Shown here one piece after another: positions 48,117 to 57,060 of a stretch of DNA of 64,000 nucleotides. Source of the stretch: Alkalimarinus coralli (GTDB taxonomy: Bacteria; Pseudomonadota; Gammaproteobacteria; Pseudomonadales; Oleiphilaceae); NCBI RefSeq assembly GCF_023650515.1, contig NZ_CP096016.1, forward strand, positions 112,001-176,000. Reading direction: 5' to 3'. The stretch's first letter is position 1. Every line of letters starts with the position of its first letter. Position numbers and translations under genes: made by a program. Below the pieces are notes generated by a model. That model saw only the letters and a program-made list of their open reading frames with translations. It was not told where the DNA came from and did no database searches.

Positions 48117-48190
48117 GTCGGCGGGGGGATCGTTGACTGCTCTCAAAAGAGGGGCGGTCGGAATTTTTTATCTTAAAGGGTGCTTATCTG

Positions 48191-48523
48191 CTAGGCGCAC
48201 TGGCTTTCAGCGTCTTCCAGAAGAAGGTAAACCATGCCACCTTCAAGTCGTGCTTCAAACGTCTTGGTGCAACCCGTGTCATGACCTTTTGCTTCGCCAT
48301 CATCCAAGCCAATGACCCAGTTATGGAGCGGGCAGGTGACAGACTTGCCGTGCACTATACCTTGGGATAGGGCACCCTGTTTGTGTGGGCAGTGATCGTG
48401 TAGTGCAAACACTTCATCTTCCATTGTTCTGAACACAGCAATGTCGCCCTGTTTTGTCTTAACAACACGTGAACCGAGTTTAGGAATATCGGTTAATTTA
48501 CCTATTTCGATGGTTTGACTCAT
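48191..48523 (-). CDS. nirD: Nitrite reductase small subunit
   Basis: 110 residues, Rieske-like fold. The two ligand motifs are replaced by conserved forms (FALHDHCPHKQGALSQG, VTCPLHNWVIGLDDG), where cysteine/histidine residues CPH and CPLHNW are present. It is 83 bases after nirB. Confidence 0.95.
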   Translation of the reverse strand: MSQTIEIGKLTDIPKLGSRVVKTKQGDIAVFRTMEDEVFALHDHCPHKQGALSQGIVHGKSVTCPLHNWVIGLDDGEAKGHDTGCTKTFEARLEGGMVYLLLEDAESQCA

Positions 48524-48606
48524 TGTAGTAATCTCTCGAAAAGTCTAAAAAATCTGTTTTGTCGCATCGGAGGTGTATCGCCTCCGACTATCAATTGACC
48601 TAATGG

Positions 48607-51054
48607 TTACACTTCTGCGAGTGGAATAAAGTTATGCTGATCAACGCCTTCGCTGGCGCGCTCTTTCCATGGGTCAACTTGCGCGAATTTCTGCGAGTAC
48701 AGGAAGCCTTCATAGTAGGCTTTGCGCTTCTCTGCATTTTCGACAATTTCGTCTTTGATATACTGAAGTCCTACGCGTTCGATCCATGGGGCAGTACGTT
48801 CGTTGTGATGGCCTTGCTCGCGGTACATCTGCATAAAGGCTCCGGTGTATTCGATAACCTCTTCTTCGGTTGAAACCTTAACCAGGAAGTCTGATACCCG
48901 TACTTTGATGCCTCCGTTACCTGCCACATAGATTTCCCAGCCGGAATCAACCGCTACAACGCCCAAATCCTTAATAGTCGCTTCAGCACAGTTTCGTGGG
49001 CAGCCTGACACTGCAATCTTGAACTTGGCTGGCGTCCAGGAGCCCCATGTCATCTCTTCTAGCTTGATACCGCAGCCGGTTGAGTCTTGAGTACCAAAAC
49101 GGCAGTATTGAGAGCCGATACAGGTTTTAACGGTACGAAGTGCTTTACCGTATGCATGACCGGATACCATGCCTGCATCGTTGAGATCTTTCCACATCGG
49201 GATAAGGTCGTCTTTCTTAACGCCAACCAAATCGATACGCTGACCACCGGTTACCTTAACCATAGGTACTTCGTATTTATCGGCTGCATCGGCAATAACA
49301 CGCAGGTCATCTGCTGTTGTTACACCGCCAAACATTCGAGGTACGACGGTATAGGTGTTGTCTTTCTGGATGTTGGCATGCATACGCTCGTTGGTGAAGC
49401 GTGATGTCATGTCATCTTCGTACTCACCAGGCCATGCTGCCAGTAGGTAGTAGTTAATGGCTGGTCGGCATACATGACAGCCATCTGCATTATTAAATTC
49501 AAGGAATTCGGATACTTCATGGAATGACTTAAGGTTATTTGGCTTAATTGCGTCACGTACCTGGTCATGACCATAACTGGTACATGCACAGATTGTTTTT
49601 TCATTTTCACTTGGGTTGTAGTCACCACCCAGCGTAGAAGAGATAACCTGCTCTACCAAACCGGTACAAGAACCACATGACGCAGAGGCTTTGGTTGCCG
49701 CACGAACTTCGTCTAGCGTGTAAAGGTTTTCTTCTGTAATCGCCTTTACGATGTCGCCCTTACAGACGCCGTTACAGCCACATATCTCGGCTGAATCAGG
49801 TAGATCCGCAGCAGCATTTACGCCTGCGTGGCCTGAGTCTCCCATATGGGCCTGGCCAAACAGCAAAGAGTCGCGGAAGTCGGCAACATTGGTGCCGTCT
49901 TTCATCAGCTGGAAGTACCATGAGCCATCAATGGTATCGCCATACATCACAGAACCGATGATCTTGTCTTCTTTCAATACGACTTTTTTATAGATACCGC
50001 GCTTTGGGTCTTGAAAGACGATTTCGTCAGTTTCGTCGTCACCGGTAAAGTCGCCAGCAGAGAATAGATCAATTCCGGTTACTTTTAGCTTTGTTGATGT
50101 CGCTTGAGTGCGGTAAATACCAATGCCGTATGCCGCCAGGTGGTTTGCAGCCACTTTTGCCTGATCCCAAATAGGTGCAACCAAACCGAACAGCTCTTCA
50201 CGATGCTGAATACACTCGCCTATCGCGTATATCTTAGGGTCAAAGGTTTGTAGTGTGTCGTTAACCACAATACCGCGTTCGCAGTGCAAGCCGACTTTCT
50301 GTGCTAATTCAATATTAGGTCGTATGCCGACCGCCATTACTACGAGGTCAGCCGGTAACTCTTCACCGTCGGAAAATGCAATAGCTTTAACATGGCCGTT
50401 TTCATCAGCTTTAAGCTCAGAGGTGTTTGCATTCATTTTGAATGATAAGCCGCGCTCCACCAGTGACTGCTCCAGCAGCTTGGCAGAAGGCTCATCGAGT
50501 TGACGGTTCATCAGTACTTCAAGGTTATGGACAACCGTGACATCCATTCCTTGCTTCATCAAACCGTTCGCGGCCTCAAGCCCCAGCAGGCCACCACCGA
50601 TCACAATGGCGTGCTTTTTCTCTTTGGCCGCATTAAGCATCGTTTCGACGTCGGCGATATCTCGGAATGCGATTACTCCATCCAGATCATGGCCGGGCAG
50701 GGGAATAATAAAAGGGTTAGAACCGGTAGCAAGAAGAAGGCGGTCGTACTCTGCTTCTGTGCCATCAGCAGCAATGACTTTTTGATTGCGACGATCAATA
50801 TCGACAGCCTTTTTATCTGCACCGGCATAAAGTGTAATGTTGTTCTCTTTATACCAGTCAAGATCATTGATCATGATCTCTTCAACCGTCTTTTCTCCGG
50901 TAAGAACAGGAGAGAGCATTATGCGGTTGTAGTTACCATATGGCTCAGCACCAAATACAGTAATGTCGTATTTCTCAGGTGCGATTTTGAGTAGTTCTTC
51001 TACAGTACGCATACCTGCCATACCATTTCCGATTACGACCAGCTTTTCTCTCAT
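48607..51054 (-). CDS. nirB: Nitrite reductase (NADH) large subunit
   Basis: 815 residues. Reduces nitrite to ammonium. FAD domain (VVIGNGMAGMRTVEELL), NAD domain (AIVIGGGLLGLEAANGL), two BFD-like [2Fe-2S] regions (CGCNGVCKGDIV and CACTSYGHDQVRDAI), then the siroheme/[4Fe-4S] domain with TCIGSQYCRFG and SGCPRNCAEATIKDLG. GGAGAG lies 6 bases before the ATG. A sigma-54 promoter candidate lies about 55 bases upstream. Confidence 0.97.
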   Translation of the reverse strand: MREKLVVIGNGMAGMRTVEELLKIAPEKYDITVFGAEPYGNYNRIMLSPVLTGEKTVEEIMINDLDWYKENNITLYAGADKKAVDIDRRNQKVIAADGTEAEYDRLLLATGSNPFIIPLPGHDLDGVIAFRDIADVETMLNAAKEKKHAIVIGGGLLGLEAANGLMKQGMDVTVVHNLEVLMNRQLDEPSAKLLEQSLVERGLSFKMNANTSELKADENGHVKAIAFSDGEELPADLVVMAVGIRPNIELAQKVGLHCERGIVVNDTLQTFDPKIYAIGECIQHREELFGLVAPIWDQAKVAANHLAAYGIGIYRTQATSTKLKVTGIDLFSAGDFTGDDETDEIVFQDPKRGIYKKVVLKEDKIIGSVMYGDTIDGSWYFQLMKDGTNVADFRDSLLFGQAHMGDSGHAGVNAAADLPDSAEICGCNGVCKGDIVKAITEENLYTLDEVRAATKASASCGSCTGLVEQVISSTLGGDYNPSENEKTICACTSYGHDQVRDAIKPNNLKSFHEVSEFLEFNNADGCHVCRPAINYYLLAAWPGEYEDDMTSRFTNERMHANIQKDNTYTVVPRMFGGVTTADDLRVIADAADKYEVPMVKVTGGQRIDLVGVKKDDLIPMWKDLNDAGMVSGHAYGKALRTVKTCIGSQYCRFGTQDSTGCGIKLEEMTWGSWTPAKFKIAVSGCPRNCAEATIKDLGVVAVDSGWEIYVAGNGGIKVRVSDFLVKVSTEEEVIEYTGAFMQMYREQGHHNERTAPWIERVGLQYIKDEIVENAEKRKAYYEGFLYSQKFAQVDPWKERASEGVDQHNFIPLAEV

Positions 51055-51107
51055 TCGTCTCTCCAGAATCTTTGGAAACTATTTATAAATGTAATGCAAA
51101 GACTCAC

Positions 51108-51123
51108 TGCACAAGTTGTGCCA
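51108..51123 (-). promoter_or_regulatory. Candidate sigma-54 promoter of nirB
   Basis: On the - strand TGGCAC-N5-GTGCA. This matches the -24 element exactly and the -12 element with one change (GTGC for TTGC). The motif overlaps a perfect palindrome GCACAA-G-TTGTGC (51109-51121). Distance to the nirB ATG is about 53 bases. Confidence 0.6.
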
Positions 51124-51231
51124 GTAAAATAAAAAAGCCTTTAAGTTATTGAAAGTAAATAAATAAGCTGTAATTATCAGGTGGTTTTTATGGTGTGGTA
51201 CAGCTAATAAAAAGCTCGATTATGAAGCGTA

Positions 51232-51248
51232 AGCACTAAAATAGTGCA
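51232..51248. promoter_or_regulatory. NtrC-like enhancer site 1
   Basis: AGCACTAAAATAGTGCA contains GCAC-N7-GTGC, the NtrC dyad (consensus TGCACC-N5-GGTGCA). It lies about 110 bases upstream of the nirB sigma-54 element and about 155 bases upstream of the narK one, typical for a shared enhancer. Confidence 0.65.
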
Positions 51249-51265
51249 TGCTCCTTTTTGGTGCG
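51249..51265. promoter_or_regulatory. NtrC-like enhancer site 2
   Basis: TGCTCCTTTTTGGTGCG matches TGCACC-N5-GGTGCA with one change in each half. It abuts site 1, with centres 17 bases apart. Confidence 0.5.
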
Positions 51266-51401
51266 CTGAGCATTTTTTATTGTGGGGCACGATTTAATTT
51301 CTATTTGCACTGATTTGGGGTTATTTAGATATTTATTGAGAAGTATATTTTGATATTACCTTGTTGGTAGTTATAAATATTATTGGATGACTTGCAGGAA
51401 C

Positions 51402-51417
51402 TGGCACTGCGCTTGCT
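51402..51417 (+). promoter_or_regulatory. Sigma-54 promoter of the narK-kinase side
   Basis: TGGCAC-N5-TTGCT, an exact match to the -24/-12 consensus, ending 41 bases before the narK ATG at 51458. Predicted transcription start is near 51428. Confidence 0.8.
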
Positions 51418-51457
51418 CATACCCAGGTACTTAAACTATTGGGTGCAGGAGTACTGA

Positions 51458-52933
51458 ATGTCTGCTGATAAGCTAAATATTCTGAATTTTTCAGATCGAA
51501 AAAACGTGACGCTACATCTTTCGTGGGTCGCTTTCTTTATAACTTTCTTTATGTGGTTTAGTCATTCGTCACTAATGCCACTGATTAAATCAGCGTTTGG
51601 TCTTACTGGTGCTGAAGTGAAGGCGCTGTTATTTCTAAACGTGGCCTTAACGATTCCTTCCCGAACATTAGTGGGAATGCTGGTGGATAAATTCGGCCCC
51701 CGGCTGATGTTTAGTGGGTTGTTAGTTATTTCCGGGTTATTCTGTATCGGCTTTGCGTTGGCGCAAACCTACGAACAGTTAGCGATGTTCAGGTTCTTGT
51801 TAGGGTTTGCGGGGGCAGGGTTTGTGATCGGCATTCGCCTGATTACCGAATGGTTTCCGGCAAAACAAGCAGGCACAGCACAAGGTATTTATGGCGGTTG
51901 GGGTAATTTTGGTGCAGCGGCAGCCGGGTTTATATTGCCCGCGTTAGCGGCTTTCTTTGGTGGCGAAGATGGCTGGCGCGCTGCGGCAGGTTCGGCGGGT
52001 GTGGTGTCGATTTTGTATGCGGTATTCTTCTATATTAAAGTTCGTAATACACCCAAAGGATCGACCTATTTTTCGCCGAAGAAGCTCGGCCCAATGGAAG
52101 TGACCAGCAAAGGTGACTTCTATCTGTATTTGATTATGTGTGCGCCTATGTTCCTGGCAATGGGTGTGATTACCTGGCGCTTGTCTCCCGCGGGCGTTGG
52201 GCTGCTTTCTGAAAGTGTGGCTCAAATGATCTGGCTGGGGTTGGGGGCTTGGTATCTATATCAGGTAAGCCAGATATACAATGTTAATAAACACAACCTG
52301 CGTACCGAGATCCCGGAAATTCATCGTTATAAGTTTAAACAGGTTGCGCTGCTGAATCTGGCCTATATGGTGACGTTTGGGTCGGAAGTCGCGGTTGTAT
52401 CGATGTTACCACTGTACTTTATTGATACTTTTGAAGTCTCGATTGCTATAGCGGCTGCAATGGCCTCCAGTTTCATGGCGATGAACCTGATTGCTAGACC
52501 TGGGGGTGGGTATATTAGTGATAAAGTGGGGCGGAAGAAGTCACTGCTGATAACGGTCATTGGCTCTGCGATTGGTTATGCGGGTATGAGCCTAATTAAT
52601 TCAGAATGGAGCCTGGGGCTTACCATGGCTGTCGTGGTTTTTTGCTCGTTCTTCGTTCAGGCAGGAGCCGGCGCAACCTTTGGTGTGGTGCCTACGATCA
52701 AGCGTCGTTTAACAGGGCAGATTGCAGGTTTGACTGGTGCCTATGGTAATGTTGGTGCGGCCAGCTTCCTGCTAGTTTATTCGTTGTCAGATGCTACGAC
52801 ATTTTTTACCGTTATTGCTATTGGTTGTGCGGTGGTGGCTGGTTTAATCATTCTTTTTCTGGAAGAGCCGAAAGGCCAGATCGCTGAAGTGTTGCCTGAT
52901 GGCACGGTTGAGTTGATTGATGTGGGCAAATAA
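51458..52933 (+). CDS. NarK/NasA-type nitrate/nitrite transporter, copy 1
   Basis: 491 residues, MFS with about 12 helices. [41 protein letters not shown] and GGWGNFGAAAAGF are the nitrate signature regions, the last repeated as AYGNVGAASF in the second half. It is close to the copy at 53145 along its whole length, so a tandem duplication. First gene of the sigma-54-driven group, and likely the uptake step for NasA. Confidence 0.93.
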   Translation: MSADKLNILNFSDRKNVTLHLSWVAFFITFFMWFSHSSLMPLIKSAFGLTGAEVKALLFLNVALTIPSRTLVGMLVDKFGPRLMFSGLLVISGLFCIGFALAQTYEQLAMFRFLLGFAGAGFVIGIRLITEWFPAKQAGTAQGIYGGWGNFGAAAAGFILPALAAFFGGEDGWRAAAGSAGVVSILYAVFFYIKVRNTPKGSTYFSPKKLGPMEVTSKGDFYLYLIMCAPMFLAMGVITWRLSPAGVGLLSESVAQMIWLGLGAWYLYQVSQIYNVNKHNLRTEIPEIHRYKFKQVALLNLAYMVTFGSEVAVVSMLPLYFIDTFEVSIAIAAAMASSFMAMNLIARPGGGYISDKVGRKKSLLITVIGSAIGYAGMSLINSEWSLGLTMAVVVFCSFFVQAGAGATFGVVPTIKRRLTGQIAGLTGAYGNVGAASFLLVYSLSDATTFFTVIAIGCAVVAGLIILFLEEPKGQIAEVLPDGTVELIDVGK

Positions 52934-53088
52934 TTATTAAGAAGGTAAGCGCGCACACTTTGGTTGCGCTCTTTTGGGGCTTGGCGCGTTTACTCGGTGC
53001 ACCAAACTGGTCTTTGAATAGATATAAGGGAGTGGTTGGGAGTATCTAATAAGGGGTATCTCTTTGAAGCTTAAGCGTATTTTGTTAT

Positions 53089-53103
53089 TGGCATCTATTT
53101 TGT
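53089..53103 (+). promoter_or_regulatory. Weak sigma-54-like element before narK copy 2
   Basis: TGGCAT-N5-TTGT matches the -24 core but not the -12 GC exactly. It is 42 bases from the ATG at 53145, the same distance as the strong element of copy 1, which is why I list it. Confidence 0.3.
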
Positions 53104-53144
53104 AGGTAAGTGCCTATTACTTTATAAATACATGGAGAACCCCA

Positions 53145-54614
53145 ATGTCTGGTGACGGCCTCAACCTACTAAATTTTGCGGATAAAAAAATCCGCATGTT
53201 GCATGTTTCATGGATTGCTTTCTTTATTACTTTCGTGGTCTGGTTTAACCATGCACCACTATTGGCTTTTATGAAGGAAGCATTTGATCTGACCAGTCAG
53301 CAAGTGAAAGCGCTGATGATCTTGAACGTTGCGATGACGATACCAGCGCGAATTCTTATCGGAATGCTGGTAGATAAATTTGGCCCCCGCATTATCTATA
53401 GCGGTTTGTTAATGGCCGCAGGTGTCGTCTGTACCGCATTTGCGCTGGCTCAAACTTACGAGCAGCTGGCGTTATTACGTTTCTTAATGGGCTTTACCGG
53501 TGCCGGTTTTGTGATCGGTATTCGCTTGGTCAGTGAGTGGTTTCCAGCTAAAACGGTTGGGGTTGCAGAAGGTGTCTACGGCGGCTGGGGTAACTTCGGT
53601 TCTGCTGCTGCCGCCATGTTGCTGCCATCGCTGGCACTACTGATTGGCGGTGAAGATGGATGGCGTTATGCGCTAATGTGCACCGGCGCTGTTGCATTTT
53701 TGTATGGTATTTTCTTTTATAAAGTGGCTAGAAACACGCCTAAAGGGTCAACTTATTTTAAGCCTAAAAAGACCGGTGGTTTAGAGGTTACATCCAAGCG
53801 AGATTTCTATTTCTACCTGGCTATGAATATTCCAATGTATATCGCTTTAGCGGTGCTTACCTGGAAGCTGGGGCCAGAAAAGATCAACTTGCTCAGTGAC
53901 TTTGCAAGCAATGCCATATACTTTGGGTTAGCTGCACTGTTTGTTTTCCAGACCAGCCAAATCTACAAGGTGAACAAAGAGAATCTGAAAAATGGTGTAC
54001 CAGAACTACAGCAGTATAAATTTAAGCAGGTTGCAGTATTGAACTGGGCTTATTTTGTTACCTTTGGTTCTGAGCTGGCCGTTGTTTCGATGTTGCCTTT
54101 GTTTTTTATGGAAACCTTTGAGTTAACCGCTGTGACTGCTGGCTTATTGGCGTCAGGTTTTGCCTTTATGAACCTGGTTGCACGGCCGGGTGGTGGTTGG
54201 TTAAGTGACCGGTTTGGTCGTAAGAAAACGCTGTCAATTTTGATCTGTGGTCTGGCGATCGGTTATATGGTGCTTAGCCAGATTGATAGCGCCTGGTTGA
54301 TACCGTTAGCGGTTGTGGCGACGATGTGCTGCTCTTTCTTTGTGCAAGCGGGCGAAGGGGCTGTGTTCGCCATGGTGCCTCTTGTACAGCGACGCATGAC
54401 AGGTCAGATTGCAGGTATGACTGGCGCTTATGGTAATGTAGGTGCAGTGATCTTCTTAACGGTACTTTCGTTTGTAGATGCATCGACATTCTTTATGTTT
54501 ATTGCCGGAGCCGCAGCCGTCTGTTTCATCTTTGTGCAGTTCCTGGATGAGCCCTCAGGCCATATGACAGAAGTAATGGAAGATGGCTCGGTACAGTTGA
54601 TAGAAGTGACCTAG
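53145..54614 (+). CDS. NarK/NasA-type nitrate/nitrite transporter, copy 2
   Basis: 489 residues, same architecture as the first: [54 protein letters not shown] and the second nitrate signature [10 protein letters not shown]. Both copies end in a conserved LIEV/LIDV motif after [18 protein letters not shown]. The two may differ in affinity or in nitrate versus nitrite preference. Confidence 0.93.
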   Translation: MSGDGLNLLNFADKKIRMLHVSWIAFFITFVVWFNHAPLLAFMKEAFDLTSQQVKALMILNVAMTIPARILIGMLVDKFGPRIIYSGLLMAAGVVCTAFALAQTYEQLALLRFLMGFTGAGFVIGIRLVSEWFPAKTVGVAEGVYGGWGNFGSAAAAMLLPSLALLIGGEDGWRYALMCTGAVAFLYGIFFYKVARNTPKGSTYFKPKKTGGLEVTSKRDFYFYLAMNIPMYIALAVLTWKLGPEKINLLSDFASNAIYFGLAALFVFQTSQIYKVNKENLKNGVPELQQYKFKQVAVLNWAYFVTFGSELAVVSMLPLFFMETFELTAVTAGLLASGFAFMNLVARPGGGWLSDRFGRKKTLSILICGLAIGYMVLSQIDSAWLIPLAVVATMCCSFFVQAGEGAVFAMVPLVQRRMTGQIAGMTGAYGNVGAVIFLTVLSFVDASTFFMFIAGAAAVCFIFVQFLDEPSGHMTEVMEDGSVQLIEVT

Positions 54615-54674
54615 TCAATAAGGTATCACGCCTGTCACAACCCCTGTCGCTGAGAGGTGGCCGGGGTTGCTCTG

Positions 54675-54760
54675 TTGATAGAGGCAGAGCTAGTAGGGAA
54701 GAGTCGATAGAGCAGAGCTGGTAGGGAAGAATTGATAGAGCTGAATTTATAGAACTGTAT
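54675..54760 (+). repeat. 28-29-bp imperfect tandem repeat before the kinase gene
   Basis: Units at 54675-54703 and 54704-54731 both read T(T/C)GATAGAG...CAGAGCT(A/G)GTAGGGAAGA; a third, decayed unit starts at 54732. They fill the space before the GAGGAG ribosome site of the kinase gene. Confidence 0.7.
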
Positions 54761-54774
54761 TCCGAGGAGTTTTG

Positions 54775-56502
54775 ATGCATTTAAGTAGTCGTTTAAACGC
54801 AGCAATAGGACAGGCGACGGATAAAGGCCCTAAGCATCAGAATGAGGATTGTCTGGGTATTATGATGCCTGACGATCCAGCGCTGACGATTAAGGGCATG
54901 GTCGCGGTTATTGCTGATGGCGTTAGCAGTGCTGAGGCAGGCAAAGAAGCCAGTGAAACCTGTGTTAAAAACTTTCTCAACGACTACTACTCGACCCCGG
55001 ACTCCTGGACCGTTAAAACCTCAGCTCAAAAAGTCCTGACGGCGTTAAATCGCTGGTTATATGGACAAGGGCAGCGGTTTATTGAAGCGCACAGGGGCTA
55101 TATCAGCACCCTCTCTATCTTGGTAATCAAGTCGCGGATGGCGCACCTTTTTCATATTGGCGATAGCCGTATCTATCGGTTAAGGGGGGGCGACTTTGAA
55201 CAGCTTACCAGTGATCATAGTGCGCATGTGAGTAAAGACAAAGCCTATCTTACCCGAGCGATGGGAATGGACATTCGGCTTGATGTGGATTATCGAACAG
55301 AAGCCGTCGAAGAGGGTGACCTGTTTTTTTTGAGCACTGATGGTGTGCATGACTTTTTGTCTCCCAAAGTGATTAAGAAAGCTCTGCAAACAGCCGATAC
55401 TAACGTCGAGATAACCTGCCAGCAGCTTATTGATATGGCTAAAGAGGCGGGGAGTGATGACAACTTAAGTTGCCAGATCATTCGCATTGAGCAACTGGCT
55501 GATGCAAACTCGGCTGATGTTTATAAAAAACTGAGTGATCTGCCGTTTCCCCCATTTTTAGAAAAGGGTATGTCGATAGACGGCTATCGTGTGCTCGGTG
55601 AAATCTACGCTAGTAACCGCAGTCAGCTCTACGTTGTTGAGGATATCGAAAGCCACAAAAAGTGGGCGATGAAAACGCCTTCCGTAAACTATGAAGACGA
55701 CCCGGCCTACATCGAACGATTTATCATGGAAGAGTGGATCGGGCGTCGCATAGACTGCCCCAATGTGGTGAAAGTGCCAGTAGAGGAGCGAAAGCGACAA
55801 TGTCTGTATTATCTCTGTGAGTATGTAGAAGGCGATACGCTGGCAGACTGGATAAAAAATACCTCTCGTCGAGACGTGCCTCAGGTGCTTGATATTATCG
55901 AGCAGGTCGTTAGAGGAGTTAGGTCATTGCACCGTAAGGAGACCCTCCACCAAGACCTGAAGCCTGATAATATTGTGTTGACCGAAGAGGGAGAAGCGAA
56001 GTTAATCGACTTTGGCTCATGCCTGGTTGCAGGAGTAAACGAAATAGCCACGCCCTTCGAACGCGATACCATATTAGGAACCGCGACTTATGCCGCGCCG
56101 GAGTATAAATTGCGCCGGGCGGGCAGCGTGCGCTCAGACCTGTTCTCAATCGCGATGATTACCTATGAAATGCTCACCGGCCATTTACCGTTTGGCGAAG
56201 CGTTTGAACGCTGTGAGAGTGCACAGGATTTTTCACGTCTCAGGTATGAGCCTGCCTATCGCTACAACCCAATGGTACCCGCCTGGATGGATGGCGCACT
56301 GCGAAAAGCGCTGCATATATCGCCGGAATTGCGCTACGAGTCACTGTCGGAATTTGTGTTTGATTTGAGGCACCCAAACCAACAGTTTATGCGGCTGAGA
56401 AATCAGCCCTTTCTTGAGAGAAACCCCATGCTCTTTTGGCAGATAACCAGTGGTGTGTTGTTGATCGGCCAGGTGGTCACGCTTTGGCTGTGGTTAGGGT
56501 AA
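54775..56502 (+). CDS. Bifunctional PP2C-type phosphatase / Ser-Thr kinase membrane protein
   Basis: 575 residues from the ATG at 54775, which has GAGGAG 5 bases upstream. Residues 1-245 are PP2C-like: GPKHQNEDCLGI, VIADGVSSAEAGKEAS, HIGDSRIYRLRG and GSDDNLSCQII carry the metal aspartates. Residues 265-540 are a kinase: the lysine in KKWAMKTPS, HQDLKPDNIVL (HQD for HRD, about 392) and LIDFGS (about 411). The glycine-rich loop is weak (LGEIYASNRSQ). A C-terminal helix (FWQITSGVLLIGQVVTLWLWLG) anchors it. The same gene type lies between the nitrate transporter and nirB in Pseudomonas aeruginosa (PA1782 region). The target is not known. Confidence 0.9.
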   Translation: MHLSSRLNAAIGQATDKGPKHQNEDCLGIMMPDDPALTIKGMVAVIADGVSSAEAGKEASETCVKNFLNDYYSTPDSWTVKTSAQKVLTALNRWLYGQGQRFIEAHRGYISTLSILVIKSRMAHLFHIGDSRIYRLRGGDFEQLTSDHSAHVSKDKAYLTRAMGMDIRLDVDYRTEAVEEGDLFFLSTDGVHDFLSPKVIKKALQTADTNVEITCQQLIDMAKEAGSDDNLSCQIIRIEQLADANSADVYKKLSDLPFPPFLEKGMSIDGYRVLGEIYASNRSQLYVVEDIESHKKWAMKTPSVNYEDDPAYIERFIMEEWIGRRIDCPNVVKVPVEERKRQCLYYLCEYVEGDTLADWIKNTSRRDVPQVLDIIEQVVRGVRSLHRKETLHQDLKPDNIVLTEEGEAKLIDFGSCLVAGVNEIATPFERDTILGTATYAAPEYKLRRAGSVRSDLFSIAMITYEMLTGHLPFGEAFERCESAQDFSRLRYEPAYRYNPMVPAWMDGALRKALHISPELRYESLSEFVFDLRHPNQQFMRLRNQPFLERNPMLFWQITSGVLLIGQVVTLWLWLG

Positions 56503-56538
56503 AGTGCCAATGAGTGGATATTTTGAGTCGTTTGTTTA

Positions 56539-56828
56539 TCACCCCCCCCCCTGGGAAGGCGGCGTGAAGTGTGGAAAATTCTCAGGATTTCAATTCGATG
56601 CAAACGCGGCCTGACACGATAAGGAACTATATAGCGAGTATTGGGAATGACTAACTCTCGTGCGCCATGAATTCGCCCAGAATGCCCTGGTGCGGGGTTT
56701 TCAGGCAAGCTTCAACTCCGGCGATAATACGTTTAACTACAAGTTGAGCAGCGGAGGGGCCTTTTGGCTATGTATTCAGCCTCATCATTAAGATTCTTAA
56801 TGGCTTTATTTAGCCATTTAACTTCCAT
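56539..56828 (-). pseudogene. ParE toxin, frameshifted
   Basis: The ATG at 56828 overlaps the end of the antitoxin gene and reads MEVKWLNKAIKNLNDEAEYIAK. The ParE-type sequence then continues in another frame (PSAAQLVVKRIIAGVEA) and returns to the first (GRIHGARELVIPNTRYIVPY, then RIEILRIFHTSRRLP). An extra base in the A run near residue 22 and a missing base near GCTTGCC explain both shifts; in between, frame 1 has a stop. Near the expected end is a run of ten G. With eleven G the frame would meet TGA TAA; with ten it reads on. The toxin should be inactive as written. Confidence 0.8.
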
Positions 56829-57060
56829 TAACTCCCCATTTATTGAGTGTGTTAAGCACCGCATTATCGGAAGCGAAATCGCCGTTATCAGCTTCGGTAA
56901 GTGCAGACTTTATTTCCTGAACTTGCCATTCATTTAGCTCTACAAAGTCGCGAAGTGCCTCAACAGCCAGAAACGATTTAGAGCGATGAGTTGCTTCGGC
57001 AAGTTGATCAAGACCCTGCTTAAGCTCCGAGTCGAGGTGAATGGTCATAGTGGTAGACAT
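56818..57060 (-). CDS. ParD/CopG-type ribbon-helix-helix antitoxin
   Basis: 80 residues. MSTTMTIHLDSELKQGLDQL is the RHH strand and first helix, followed by ATHRSKSFLAVEALRDFVEL; the C-terminal half (WQVQEIKSALTEADNGDF) matches the toxin-binding tail of ParD. The overlap with the broken parE gives the standard order. It is intact, so it may still repress its own promoter. Confidence 0.88.
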   Translation of the reverse strand: MSTTMTIHLDSELKQGLDQLAEATHRSKSFLAVEALRDFVELNEWQVQEIKSALTEADNGDFASDNAVLNTLNKWGVNGS

